NCBI GenBank assembly: GCA_965205535.1
Contig: CBDBHH010000005.1
Coordinates: 2,976,001 to 3,040,000 of the forward strand
Direction of reading: 5' to 3'
DNA: 64,000 nucleotides
DNA from: UBA8079 sp965205535
GTDB lineage: Bacteria; Pseudomonadota; Alphaproteobacteria; UBA6615
Shown here: positions 8,963 to 15,602 of the stretch, piece by piece
How positions within the stretch are numbered: the first letter of the stretch is position 1
Layout of the letters: each line of letters begins with the position of its first letter
Notes under the pieces: model-generated
What the model saw: only the letters and a program-made list of their open reading frames with translations
Databases searched by the model: none
Told to the model about the DNA's origin: nothing
Made by a program: the position numbers and the translations under genes

Positions 8963-9766
8963 ATGGAGTGGCGTGACGAGGGATATGTGCTCGCCGCCCG
9001 GCCCCATGGCGAGGGCGCGGCGGTCGTGCAGATTCTGACACGTGAACATGGCCGCCACGCCGGGCTGGTGCATGGCGGCGCGTCGCGCAGCAAACGCGCC
9101 AACGTCGAGCCGGGCAACCTGGTGGATGCCGTGTGGCGCGCGCGCCTGAGCGAACATCTCGGTCGCTTTACAATTGAGCCCTCACGACACACCGCAGCTT
9201 TGATCATGGATGACCCCGCGCGGCTCGCGGCGCTGTCGGCGGCCTGTGCGGTGACGGAGACCGTCATTCCCGAACGCGAACCCCATCCGGGGTTGTTCGA
9301 CGCAACGTCGGCGCTTTTTGGCGCGCTGACGCATGGCGATCAGGAAATCTGGCCGGTGGTCTATATCCAGTGGGAGATGGGCCTCCTGGGCGAACTGGGG
9401 TTCGGGCTTGATTTGCAAGCCTGTGCGGCCACGGGTGTGACCAGCGACCTGGTCTTTGTTAGTCCTAAAACGGGGCGCGCCGTCTCGCGTGAGGCGGGCG
9501 CGCCGTATGCCGATCGCATGCTGGCGTTGCCGCGCTTTCTCCAGCCCGACGGGCGGGGACAGGGGGCATCGGCGGCGGATTTCACCGCCGGTCTGCGCCT
9601 GACCGGCCATTTTCTCGCCCGGCACGCCTTCGACCCCCTGGATCGGCCGCTGCCACCTGCGCGCACGCGCCTGGAAGCCCTTGTGAGCCGGGATTCGGAC
9701 GCCCTTGAGGACAATAGCGAGAAAGATACGCGGCACTGTCTCAGTTTGAAATCTGATCGAGAATAA
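8963..9766 (+). CDS. recO: DNA repair protein RecO, C-terminus rewritten by an IS insertion
   Basis: RecO loads RecA on SSB-coated DNA together with RecR. The N-terminal OB-fold begins MEWRDEGYVLAARPHGEGAAVV and the helical domain has the usual PVVYIQWEMGLLGELGFGLDL and cysteine region near residue 153. The left end of the insertion sequence (9732) lies inside the gene. Removing the element and one copy of the target duplication joins the frame to a TGA at 12354-12356, giving a tail KDTPVS. The present gene instead ends KDT plus eleven residues encoded by the element. Only the last three native residues are replaced, so function is probably kept. Confidence 0.9.
   Translation: MEWRDEGYVLAARPHGEGAAVVQILTREHGRHAGLVHGGASRSKRANVEPGNLVDAVWRARLSEHLGRFTIEPSRHTAALIMDDPARLAALSAACAVTETVIPEREPHPGLFDATSALFGALTHGDQEIWPVVYIQWEMGLLGELGFGLDLQACAATGVTSDLVFVSPKTGRAVSREAGAPYADRMLALPRFLQPDGRGQGASAADFTAGLRLTGHFLARHAFDPLDRPLPPARTRLEALVSRDSDALEDNSEKDTRHCLSLKSDRE
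9724..9731 (+). repeat. left target-site duplication of the IS
   Basis: AGATACGC lies directly outside the left inverted repeat and is repeated exactly outside the right one at 12338-12345. Eight bases fits IS1-like elements. Confidence 0.9.
9732..9750 (+). repeat. left terminal inverted repeat of the IS
   Basis: GGCACTGTCTCAGTTTGAA, an exact inverted match to 12319-12337 over 19 bases. The match stops at the next base. Confidence 0.95.
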
Positions 9767-9771
9767 CGCGG

Positions 9772-9822
9772 TTTCCAAATCCGGTCGCGTCTCCTATGCT
9801 TAGCGTAAAGCATAGGAGACGC
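9772..9822 (+). promoter_or_regulatory. internal IS promoter overlapping an RBS-hiding inverted repeat
   Basis: TTTCCA (9772-9777) and TATGCT (9795-9800) are 17 bases apart and could form a promoter starting near 9807. A perfect 15-base inverted repeat has arms at 9787-9801 and 9808-9822 with a 6-base loop. The right arm contains AGGAG (9814-9818), the ribosome binding site of the gene starting at 9825. A transcript from the internal promoter would start in the loop and leave the site free. A read-through transcript from recO would contain both arms and hide it. The pairing is directly visible; the function is inferred. Confidence 0.6.
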
Positions 9823-9824
9823 AT

Positions 9825-10271
9825 GTGGCCAAGGTTATATACCTCAAAAAGAGTGAGCGCCGCCCGAAGGGCGACAAGTCACCATTGATCGAGTGCGCGC
9901 CTGGGCGTCGCCAAGAGGAGCTTGAACAATCCGCTGCGGGCGTTACATACCGCATTCGCTCGGACGACTTGGATTCCGCTATTGCGACCTTTGAAGAAAA
10001 GGGAGCGACAACGATCTATGTACGGGGCGCGACCAAGCCTGCACGCAAACAAAAGCGCCCCCGCGACGTAGTCGGCAACGCCGTACACATTATGAAGATA
10101 GCGACAGGCGAGATTGAAGAATCCGAGACGGACGACGGCAAGAACAAAGCCGCCGTCGAGCTCGGTCGCAAGGGCGGTCAGGCGAGGGCGAAGTCTCTGA
10201 CTGCCAAGCAGCGGTCAGAGATTGCCAAGAAGGCGGCGGCGAAACGGTGGGCTACCAAAAAAAGGGACTAG
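9825..10271 (+). CDS. small basic passenger protein of the IS, unknown function
   Basis: A 148-residue protein starting at a GTG 6 bases after AGGAG. No family is recognised with certainty. The first half contains a segment (residues 34-66) that reads like a compact alpha/beta fold, with SAIATFEEKGATTIYVRG. The C-terminal 35 residues are strongly basic, with GRKGGQARAKSLTAKQRSEI followed by AKKAAAKRW, a pattern seen in many small plasmid- and phage-associated proteins and likely to bind nucleic acid. It lies inside the IS, followed after 55 bases by the P63C gene on the same strand, so the two may be co-expressed. Confidence 0.75.
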   Translation: MAKVIYLKKSERRPKGDKSPLIECAPGRRQEELEQSAAGVTYRIRSDDLDSAIATFEEKGATTIYVRGATKPARKQKRPRDVVGNAVHIMKIATGEIEESETDDGKNKAAVELGRKGGQARAKSLTAKQRSEIAKKAAAKRWATKKRD

Positions 10272-10273
10272 AC

Positions 10274-10295
10274 ATTACCAAATAAAATTGGTAAT
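10274..10295. promoter_or_regulatory. inverted repeat before the P63C gene
   Basis: ATTACCAA and TTGGTAAT, perfect 8-base arms around ATAAAA, sit just after the stop of the first passenger gene and 31 bases before the P63C start. It is AT-rich and not followed by a T run, so an operator, possibly for the helix-turn-helix of the downstream protein, is more likely than a terminator. Confidence 0.4.
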
Positions 10296-10326
10296 TCGGT
10301 TCCCTCAACAGTAGCGAGGAAACCGC

Positions 10327-11412
10327 ATGAACCGCGCAGAAACAATTATTGCACGCTTTGGCAACCAGTCCGATTTAGCGAGGGCGCTCTCGGTTCGCCC
10401 CAGTACAGTCCAGTACTGGTGCGGTAAGGGATCGATCCCACCAAAGTGGCACGATCGCATCATCGATGCCGGGAAGGGCATTGGCCTTCATATATCGCCG
10501 CTAGAATTTAAGGGGGCCGAGGCAACAGGATCGATAGTCGAGGAGGGTGAGTACACAGCGGATTTTCCTCAATCGCCGTTTTCAAAGTGGAGAGGTACTG
10601 TCGATCTCGGCGGAGACACGCTTGAGGTATATGTCCTCGACACAAAACAGCGGGTGATTGCCCTGCGCTCAGCCGTCAAATCCATGACGAACGTCGATTC
10701 TGGTAAGCTGGGCAATTATATCAGTGTTTCAGCCCTAAAACCCTTTATTAACAGTGATTTAATCCTGGGCGAACTTTTGGAGTTTTCAATTCCTGGGACG
10801 CAGTTCAAGGGTATGGGGCTCACAACTGAACAGTTCGAGTTGATTTGTCGTGGCTACGTTCAGGCCCTGTACGAAGGCGCACCCCTCACAGACAAGCAAC
10901 GTGAAATCGCAGTAAAATGCGCGGTGCTGACCGCCGGACTTACCCGCATTGGCTTGGATGCCCTGATCGATGAGGCGACGGGGTACCAGCACGAACGAGC
11001 CGAAGGCGAACTCCAAGTCAAGCTACGTGCTTTCATCGCCGAAGAATTACGGGCTTGGGAGAAAACTTTTCCAGACGAGTTATGGGAGGAGTTCGGCAGA
11101 CTCACCAACTGGAAAGGCTCATTGAGCAGCAGACCTAAATATTGGGGAAAGCTCGTAATCGAGCTGATATATGACACTTTAGACCCCGATGTGGCGAAGT
11201 ATCTTCGCGAGAACCGGCCACCGCCGGGTGTCCACTGGCATCGGCAGCTTACCGAAGATACTGGCGTTCGGGCGCTAGTATCTCGCTGCTATGAGGTGGT
11301 CGGTCTGGCTAAATCCTGTCAGACGATGGGAGAGCTAAGGCGCAAGGTCGCGCACCACTACGGTACACAGAAGATGCTTTTTAACGTCTATGCCGACGAG
11401 TCTGAACGCTAG
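10327..11412 (+). CDS. helix-turn-helix / P63C-domain protein, IS passenger
   Basis: A 361-residue protein with two recognisable parts. Residues 12-49 form a Cro-like helix-turn-helix (NQSDLARALSVRPSTVQYW). Residues about 215-315 match the P63C domain (RAFIAEELRAWEKTFPDELW, then YWGKLVIELIYDTLDPDV and a later LRRKVAHHYG). P63C proteins occur in phages and mobile DNA; their biochemical role is not known. The start ATG has GAGGAA 6 bases upstream. Codon use is more AT-rich than in the flanking recO and parC genes, consistent with imported cargo. It lies between the small basic protein and the transposase, all on one strand. Confidence 0.8.
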   Translation: MNRAETIIARFGNQSDLARALSVRPSTVQYWCGKGSIPPKWHDRIIDAGKGIGLHISPLEFKGAEATGSIVEEGEYTADFPQSPFSKWRGTVDLGGDTLEVYVLDTKQRVIALRSAVKSMTNVDSGKLGNYISVSALKPFINSDLILGELLEFSIPGTQFKGMGLTTEQFELICRGYVQALYEGAPLTDKQREIAVKCAVLTAGLTRIGLDALIDEATGYQHERAEGELQVKLRAFIAEELRAWEKTFPDELWEEFGRLTNWKGSLSSRPKYWGKLVIELIYDTLDPDVAKYLRENRPPPGVHWHRQLTEDTGVRALVSRCYEVVGLAKSCQTMGELRRKVAHHYGTQKMLFNVYADESER

Positions 11413-11443
11413 AGCTTGACGATAAGCATATAATTTCATAATT

Positions 11444-12328
11444 ATGGGCATGAACAAGCTGCCCCTGAAAGCCCGCGTCCTGATCCTCAACATGCTGTGC
11501 GAGGGGTCGTCCATGCGGGCGATCTCGCGCACAACCGGCGTTTCGATCAACACGGTCTCGAAGCTGCTGATTGACGCGGGTCTGGTTTGCGCTCGCTTCC
11601 ATGATGAGAACGTGCGGGGCGTGAAGGCAGAACAGATCCAGTGCGATGAAATCTGGTCATTCGTCTATGCGAAGGCGAAGAACGTAAAAACAGCGAAGGC
11701 CGCTCCGGGCAATGCCGGTGACGTGTGGACGTGGACGGCTCTGGACCGCGACAGCAGGCTGATCGTTTCCTACCTGATCGGCGGGCGTGATGGTGAGTAT
11801 GCCAACGCCTTCATGCAGGACGTAGCAGACCGACTGGCCAGCCGGGTGCAAATGACCACGGACGGGCACCGGGCATATCTTAACGCGGTTGAGGGAGCCT
11901 TTGGCGCTGACGTGGATTATGCGCAACTTGTGAAGATTTACGGCGAAGGTCCGAAGACAGAGGCACGCTACAGCCCCGCCGACTGCATCGGTGCCCGCAA
12001 GGAACGGGTCACGGGCAACCCTGATCCCAAGAACATCGGAACGTCACACGTTGAACGTTCCAACCTGTCCATGCGGATGCATATGCGCCGATTCACTCGA
12101 CTGACGAACGCCCACAGCAAGAAGTTAGAGAACCACTGCCACATGATCGCGCTCTATACAGTCTGGTACAACTATGTGCGGATCAACAGTGCGGTGAAAG
12201 TAGCCCCTGCAATGGCGGCTGGTATCAGCGACCGTCTCTGGGAAATGGCCGACATCGTTCAACTGATTGACGATGCAGCCCCCAAGCCGGGCCGACCGGC
12301 AAAGTACAAGAAGAAAAATTCAAACTGA
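11444..12328 (+). CDS. IS1-type DDE transposase
   Basis: A 294-residue single-frame transposase. The N-terminal helix-turn-helix contains GSSMRAISRTTGVSINTVSK. The catalytic triad fits QCDEIWSFVY (first Asp), TTDGHRAYL (second Asp) and ERSNLSMRMHMRRFTR (Glu), as in the single-ORF IS1 group that does not need the frameshift of classical IS1. The stop codon at 12326-12328 lies inside the right inverted repeat, typical of compact IS design. No strong ribosome binding site precedes the ATG, so the protein is probably made sparingly. Confidence 0.88.
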   Translation: MGMNKLPLKARVLILNMLCEGSSMRAISRTTGVSINTVSKLLIDAGLVCARFHDENVRGVKAEQIQCDEIWSFVYAKAKNVKTAKAAPGNAGDVWTWTALDRDSRLIVSYLIGGRDGEYANAFMQDVADRLASRVQMTTDGHRAYLNAVEGAFGADVDYAQLVKIYGEGPKTEARYSPADCIGARKERVTGNPDPKNIGTSHVERSNLSMRMHMRRFTRLTNAHSKKLENHCHMIALYTVWYNYVRINSAVKVAPAMAAGISDRLWEMADIVQLIDDAAPKPGRPAKYKKKNSN

Positions 12329-12337
12329 GACAGTGCC
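12319..12337 (-). repeat. right terminal inverted repeat of the IS
   Basis: Exact inverted copy of 9732-9750. It contains the last codons and stop of the transposase gene. Confidence 0.95.
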
Positions 12338-12345
12338 AGATACGC
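12338..12345 (+). repeat. right target-site duplication of the IS
   Basis: AGATACGC, identical to 9724-9731. Downstream, the interrupted recO frame resumes and reaches TGA at 12354-12356. Confidence 0.9.
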
Positions 12346-12409
12346 CGGTTTCTTGAGGTGACTCACGTGCAGGCCCTAAAAGGGCTTGTTGTGTAACGGA
12401 GCTTTGAGA

Positions 12410-14635
12410 ATGACGGTGATCGGCGGTGAGATTCGACAGGAGGCGTTCAAGGACGCCCTGAGCGAACGCTATCTGAGCTACGCGCTTTCGACGATCATGG
12501 CGCGGTCGCTGCCCGATGTGCGCGATGGGTTGAAACCGGTGCACCGCCGTTTGCTGCACGCGATGCGGCAGCTTCGCCTCGATCCCGATCAGGGATACAA
12601 GAAATGCGCGCGCGTCGTCGGCGATGTGATGGGTAAGTATCACCCCCATGGCGATCAGGCGATCTATGACGCGATGGTCCGCCTGGCCCAGGAGTTTGCG
12701 GTCCGCTATCCGCTGGTCGACGGGCAGGGAAATTTCGGCAATATCGATGGCGATAACGCCGCCGCCATGCGCTACACCGAAGCCCGGATGACCGAGGTCG
12801 CCCAGGCGTTGCTTGACGGGATCGACGAGGATGCGGTCGATTTTCGTGACACCTACGATGGCGAAGGCGACGAGCCGGTCGTGCTGCCGTCGAATTTTCC
12901 GAATCTGCTCGCCAATGGTGCGACCGGTATCGCGGTCGGCATGGCAACCAGCATTCCACCGCACAATGTCGGCGAAATCTGCGATGCGCTGGCCCATCTG
13001 CTGAAAACACCCAACGCGACGATTACGAAGCTGGTGTCGCTGATGCCGGGCCCGGATTTCCCGACCGGTGGTGTGTTGGTCGAGGATCGCGAGACGGTCG
13101 TCGAGGCCTATGCCAGCGGGCGGGGCAGTTTCCGCATTCGCGCGAAGTGGGAAGAAGAATCACTGGGCCGTGGCCAATACCAGGTCGTTGTCACCGAAAT
13201 TCCCTATCAGGTTCAAAAATCGCGGCTGGTCGAGCGCATCGCGGAGTTGATGCATGCGCGCAAGCTCCCGTTGCTCGGTGATATTCGCGAGGAATCGGCC
13301 GATGATATCCGCCTGGTGCTCGAACCGAAGAGCCGGAATGTCACGGCCGAAATGCTCATGGAGAGCCTGTTTCGCAACACCGATATGGAATCGCGTATCG
13401 GGTTGAACATGAACGTGCTCGACGCCGAGACCGTGCCGCGGGTCATGAATTTGCGCGAAGTGCTTCAGGCCTATCTGGACCATCGCCACGATGTCCTGGT
13501 GCGCCGGACGAAGTACCGGCTGGAGAAGATCGCCGACCGTCTGGATGTCCTGCAGGGCTACATGGTCGTTTTCCTCAACCTCGACGAGGTGATCGCGGTG
13601 ATCCGCGAGGAAGACGATCCGCGTGCGGTGATGAAAAAGCGCTGGAAGCTGAACGACGCGCAGGTCGATGCGATTCTCAATATGCGGCTTCGTTCCTTGC
13701 GGCGGCTGGAAGAAATCGCCATTCGTGAGGAGATCGAGGGGCTCGAGGGCGAACAGAAAACCCTCAAGGCGCTGCTGCGTGACAAGGCCAAGCGGACCAA
13801 GCGCCTCGCCAACGAGATTGCCGAGCTCAAGAAAACGTTCGGACCGAAGACGGAACTGGGCCGCCGGCGCACGGAAATCGCCGACGCGCCCGCGCCCGTC
13901 GCCGTCCCGGTCGAGGCGATGATCGAGCGCGAGCCGGTCACTATCGTATGTTCGGAAAAGGGCTGGGTCCGCACGATCAAGGGGCAGGGGATCGACCCCA
14001 AGGAACTCAAGTTCAAGGAAGGCGATCGCGGCAAGTTCGTCATTCCTGCCGAGACGACCGACAAGCTTCTGGTGTTTGGCACAAACGGGCGCTTCTACAC
14101 CGTTGCGGTGGACAAGCTTCCCGGCGGACGCGGACATGGCGAGCCGCTGGGCCTGATGTTCGATCTGGGCAACGACGCCGAGATTGTCTCGCTCAAGGTG
14201 CACAAGCCCGGCGACAAGCTTGTGGTCGCGTCGAGCGACGGGCGCGGTTTTGTGGTGCCCGAGGACGAGGTTGTCGCCCAGACCAAGAGCGGCAAGCAGG
14301 TCCTGAACGTGAAGGGTGATGTGGAGGCAGTCGCCTGTGCGCGCGCGGATGGCGATCATATTGCGGTGCTGGGCAAGAAACGGAAGATGATTGTCTTCCC
14401 GTTGTCCGAGCTTCCCGAGATGTCACGTGGTCGCGGGGTGAAGCTGCAAAGCTATGGCGCCGGCGACAACCTGGCGGATGTCGCGACCTTCGCGATGTCG
14501 GAGGGCCTCACCACGCGGACCGGTGACCGGCACCGGACATTCGCCGGAGAAGAACTCACGGACTGGGTGGGCAAGCGGGCTCAGGCGGGCCGGAAAGTCC
14601 CGAAGGGCTTTCCCTCCGCACCGCGCTTTTCATAG
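12410..14635 (+). CDS. parC: DNA topoisomerase IV subunit A
   Basis: The DNA-breaking subunit of topoisomerase IV, which decatenates daughter chromosomes. From ATG 12410 the protein has 741 residues. YALSTIMARSLPDVRDGLKP opens the breakage-reunion domain, GKYHPHGDQAIYDAMVRLAQ covers the quinolone-resistance region, and AAAMRYTEARM holds the catalytic Tyr122. The C-terminal beta-pinwheel has six repeats such as TGDRHRTFAG. An upstream in-frame start (12386) adds eight unlikely residues. The gene was probably co-transcribed with recO before the IS split them. Confidence 0.93.
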   Translation: MTVIGGEIRQEAFKDALSERYLSYALSTIMARSLPDVRDGLKPVHRRLLHAMRQLRLDPDQGYKKCARVVGDVMGKYHPHGDQAIYDAMVRLAQEFAVRYPLVDGQGNFGNIDGDNAAAMRYTEARMTEVAQALLDGIDEDAVDFRDTYDGEGDEPVVLPSNFPNLLANGATGIAVGMATSIPPHNVGEICDALAHLLKTPNATITKLVSLMPGPDFPTGGVLVEDRETVVEAYASGRGSFRIRAKWEEESLGRGQYQVVVTEIPYQVQKSRLVERIAELMHARKLPLLGDIREESADDIRLVLEPKSRNVTAEMLMESLFRNTDMESRIGLNMNVLDAETVPRVMNLREVLQAYLDHRHDVLVRRTKYRLEKIADRLDVLQGYMVVFLNLDEVIAVIREEDDPRAVMKKRWKLNDAQVDAILNMRLRSLRRLEEIAIREEIEGLEGEQKTLKALLRDKAKRTKRLANEIAELKKTFGPKTELGRRRTEIADAPAPVAVPVEAMIEREPVTIVCSEKGWVRTIKGQGIDPKELKFKEGDRGKFVIPAETTDKLLVFGTNGRFYTVAVDKLPGGRGHGEPLGLMFDLGNDAEIVSLKVHKPGDKLVVASSDGRGFVVPEDEVVAQTKSGKQVLNVKGDVEAVACARADGDHIAVLGKKRKMIVFPLSELPEMSRGRGVKLQSYGAGDNLADVATFAMSEGLTTRTGDRHRTFAGEELTDWVGKRAQAGRKVPKGFPSAPRFS

Positions 14636-14721
14636 AATTGCCGATGCCGGGTATTATTGGCACCGGCCCACGAAGCTGGTAACAGTCCGTAACGCCCTTG
14701 GGGACGAATTGGAGAGAATTC

Positions 14722-15312
14722 ATGCAGGTAACGGCAGGCACAGCGCCCACGTTGATCGACACGATTTGGCCACGGCAGTCCGGAGGATTGCTGCGCACGA
14801 CGATTTTGGCGCTCGCGGGAAGCATCCTGATGGCGTTGTCGGCCAAAACCCAGGTCCCCATGTGGCCGGTTCCGATGACGATGCAGACATTTGCGGTATT
14901 GGTGATCGGCATGTCCTTTGGTTGGCGTCTTGCCGGTGCCACCCTGCTTCTTTATCTCGCCGAAGGCGCGGTCGGCCTGCCGGTTTTCGCCAGCGGTGGC
15001 GGTATCGCCTATTTCGCCGGACCGACGACGGGCTATCTGGTCGGTTTCCTCGTGGCGGCCATGCTCGTTGGATGGCTGGGTGAGAAAGGCTGGGACCGCA
15101 GTGTCCCGCTGACTTTCGTGGCGATGTTCATCGGCACCGGCGTCATCTTCGCGTTGGGTGTGGCCTGGCTCGCGGTCTTCCTGAATGATTTTCAGGCCGC
15201 GCTGGCAAACGGTTTCAGCCCGTTCATCGTTGGCGCATTTGTGAAGATTGCGCTGGCAGCGGCGGTGCTCCCGCTGGTTTGGAAATTTGCGATCCGCAAT
15301 CGCGGTGTCTGA
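14722..15312 (+). CDS. bioY: biotin transporter BioY
   Basis: The membrane substrate-binding S component for biotin, working alone or with an ECF ATPase module. At 196 residues it shows about six membrane helices and the family signatures KTQVPMWPVPMTMQTFAVL, AEGAVGLPVFASGGG and FAGPTTGYLVGF. ATG 14722 has GGAGAG 7 bases upstream; an in-frame ATG at 14698 lacks one. No bioMN genes are adjacent, so energising components, if any, are elsewhere. A terminator follows and then a mobile element. Confidence 0.92.
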   Translation: MQVTAGTAPTLIDTIWPRQSGGLLRTTILALAGSILMALSAKTQVPMWPVPMTMQTFAVLVIGMSFGWRLAGATLLLYLAEGAVGLPVFASGGGIAYFAGPTTGYLVGFLVAAMLVGWLGEKGWDRSVPLTFVAMFIGTGVIFALGVAWLAVFLNDFQAALANGFSPFIVGAFVKIALAAAVLPLVWKFAIRNRGV

Positions 15313-15337
15313 TTGCAGACCTAATCGCTAACGCAAG

Positions 15338-15372
15338 CGGTCGCCCTTCGCATGAGAAGGGCGGCCGTTTTA
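15338..15372 (+). terminator. intrinsic terminator of bioY
   Basis: CGGTCGCCCTTC pairs with GAAGGGCGGCCG (one G-T pair) and is followed by TTTTA. The target duplication of the adjacent element starts within the T run. Confidence 0.8.
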
Positions 15373-15376
15373 TTTG
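15369..15376 (+). repeat. left target-site duplication of the restriction element
   Basis: TTTATTTG occurs directly outside the left inverted repeat and again outside the right one at 20706-20713. Confidence 0.8.
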
Positions 15377-15401
15377 GGGGATTATATCGAATAGTGCCCA
15401 A
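15377..15401 (+). repeat. left terminal inverted repeat of the restriction element
   Basis: This 25-base repeat begins GGGGATTATATCGAATAG and ends TGCCCAA. It matches the inverse of 20681-20705 at 24 of 25 positions, the second base differing. Confidence 0.9.
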
Positions 15402-15419
15402 GACGAGCGGCGGGCCTAG

Positions 15420-15433
15420 TCGATATAATCCCC
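15420..15433 (-). repeat. subterminal inverted copy of the element end
   Basis: TCGATATAATCCCC is the exact inverse of the outer 14 bases of the left end (15377-15390), 29 bases further in. It could be a second transposase-binding site or form a cruciform with the end. Confidence 0.75.
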
Positions 15434-15524
15434 ATAATTTTGGCGGTTTTCTTCCTGAAAAAGCACTGAATGAAGAGGCGAATTCAGACAGGTTATGCCT
15501 TAAAATCCGCTGGCCCCAGCCCCG

Positions 15525-15582
15525 ATGCATGATAATGCATGATCAGGACATTTCGTCCTTGATTACATCATCCTTGATTACA
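15525..15582 (+). repeat. paired short direct repeats upstream of the restriction gene
   Basis: ATGCATGAT occurs at 15525-15533 and 15535-15543, and TCCTTGATTACA at 15556-15567 and 15571-15582. Both pairs lie in the 80 bases before the restriction gene start and could be operators controlling its expression. No regulator gene is present in the element. Confidence 0.5.
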
Positions 15583-15602
15583 GTCATCTATGCAGGAACC
15601 GC

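Larger units (their letters stand above)
9732..12337 (+). mobile_element. IS1-type insertion sequence with two passenger genes
   Basis: A 2,606 bp element with perfect 19 bp terminal inverted repeats and an 8 bp target duplication, inserted in the last codons of recO. It holds a DDE transposase at its right end and two genes upstream on the same strand: a small basic protein and a helix-turn-helix/P63C protein. Plain IS1-type elements of the single-ORF group are expected to be near 1 kb, so about 1.6 kb is cargo. Perfect ends, intact duplication and intact reading frames suggest a recent insertion. Family assignment rests on the transposase sequence; an IS database comparison of the ends would settle the name. 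Confidence 0.92.

Noticed and set aside
11412..11443. TTGACG and TATAAT before the transposase as a promoter
   Set aside because: The two boxes are only seven bases apart, so they cannot form one sigma-70 promoter.
13160..14359. 399-codon minus-strand ORF opposite parC
   Set aside because: Antisense to the conserved topoisomerase sequence, with no recognisable domain.
15377..15433. Independent short MITE formed by the 14 bp inverted pair
   Set aside because: No target duplication flanks this 57 bp unit; the outer copy is better explained as the end of the larger element.
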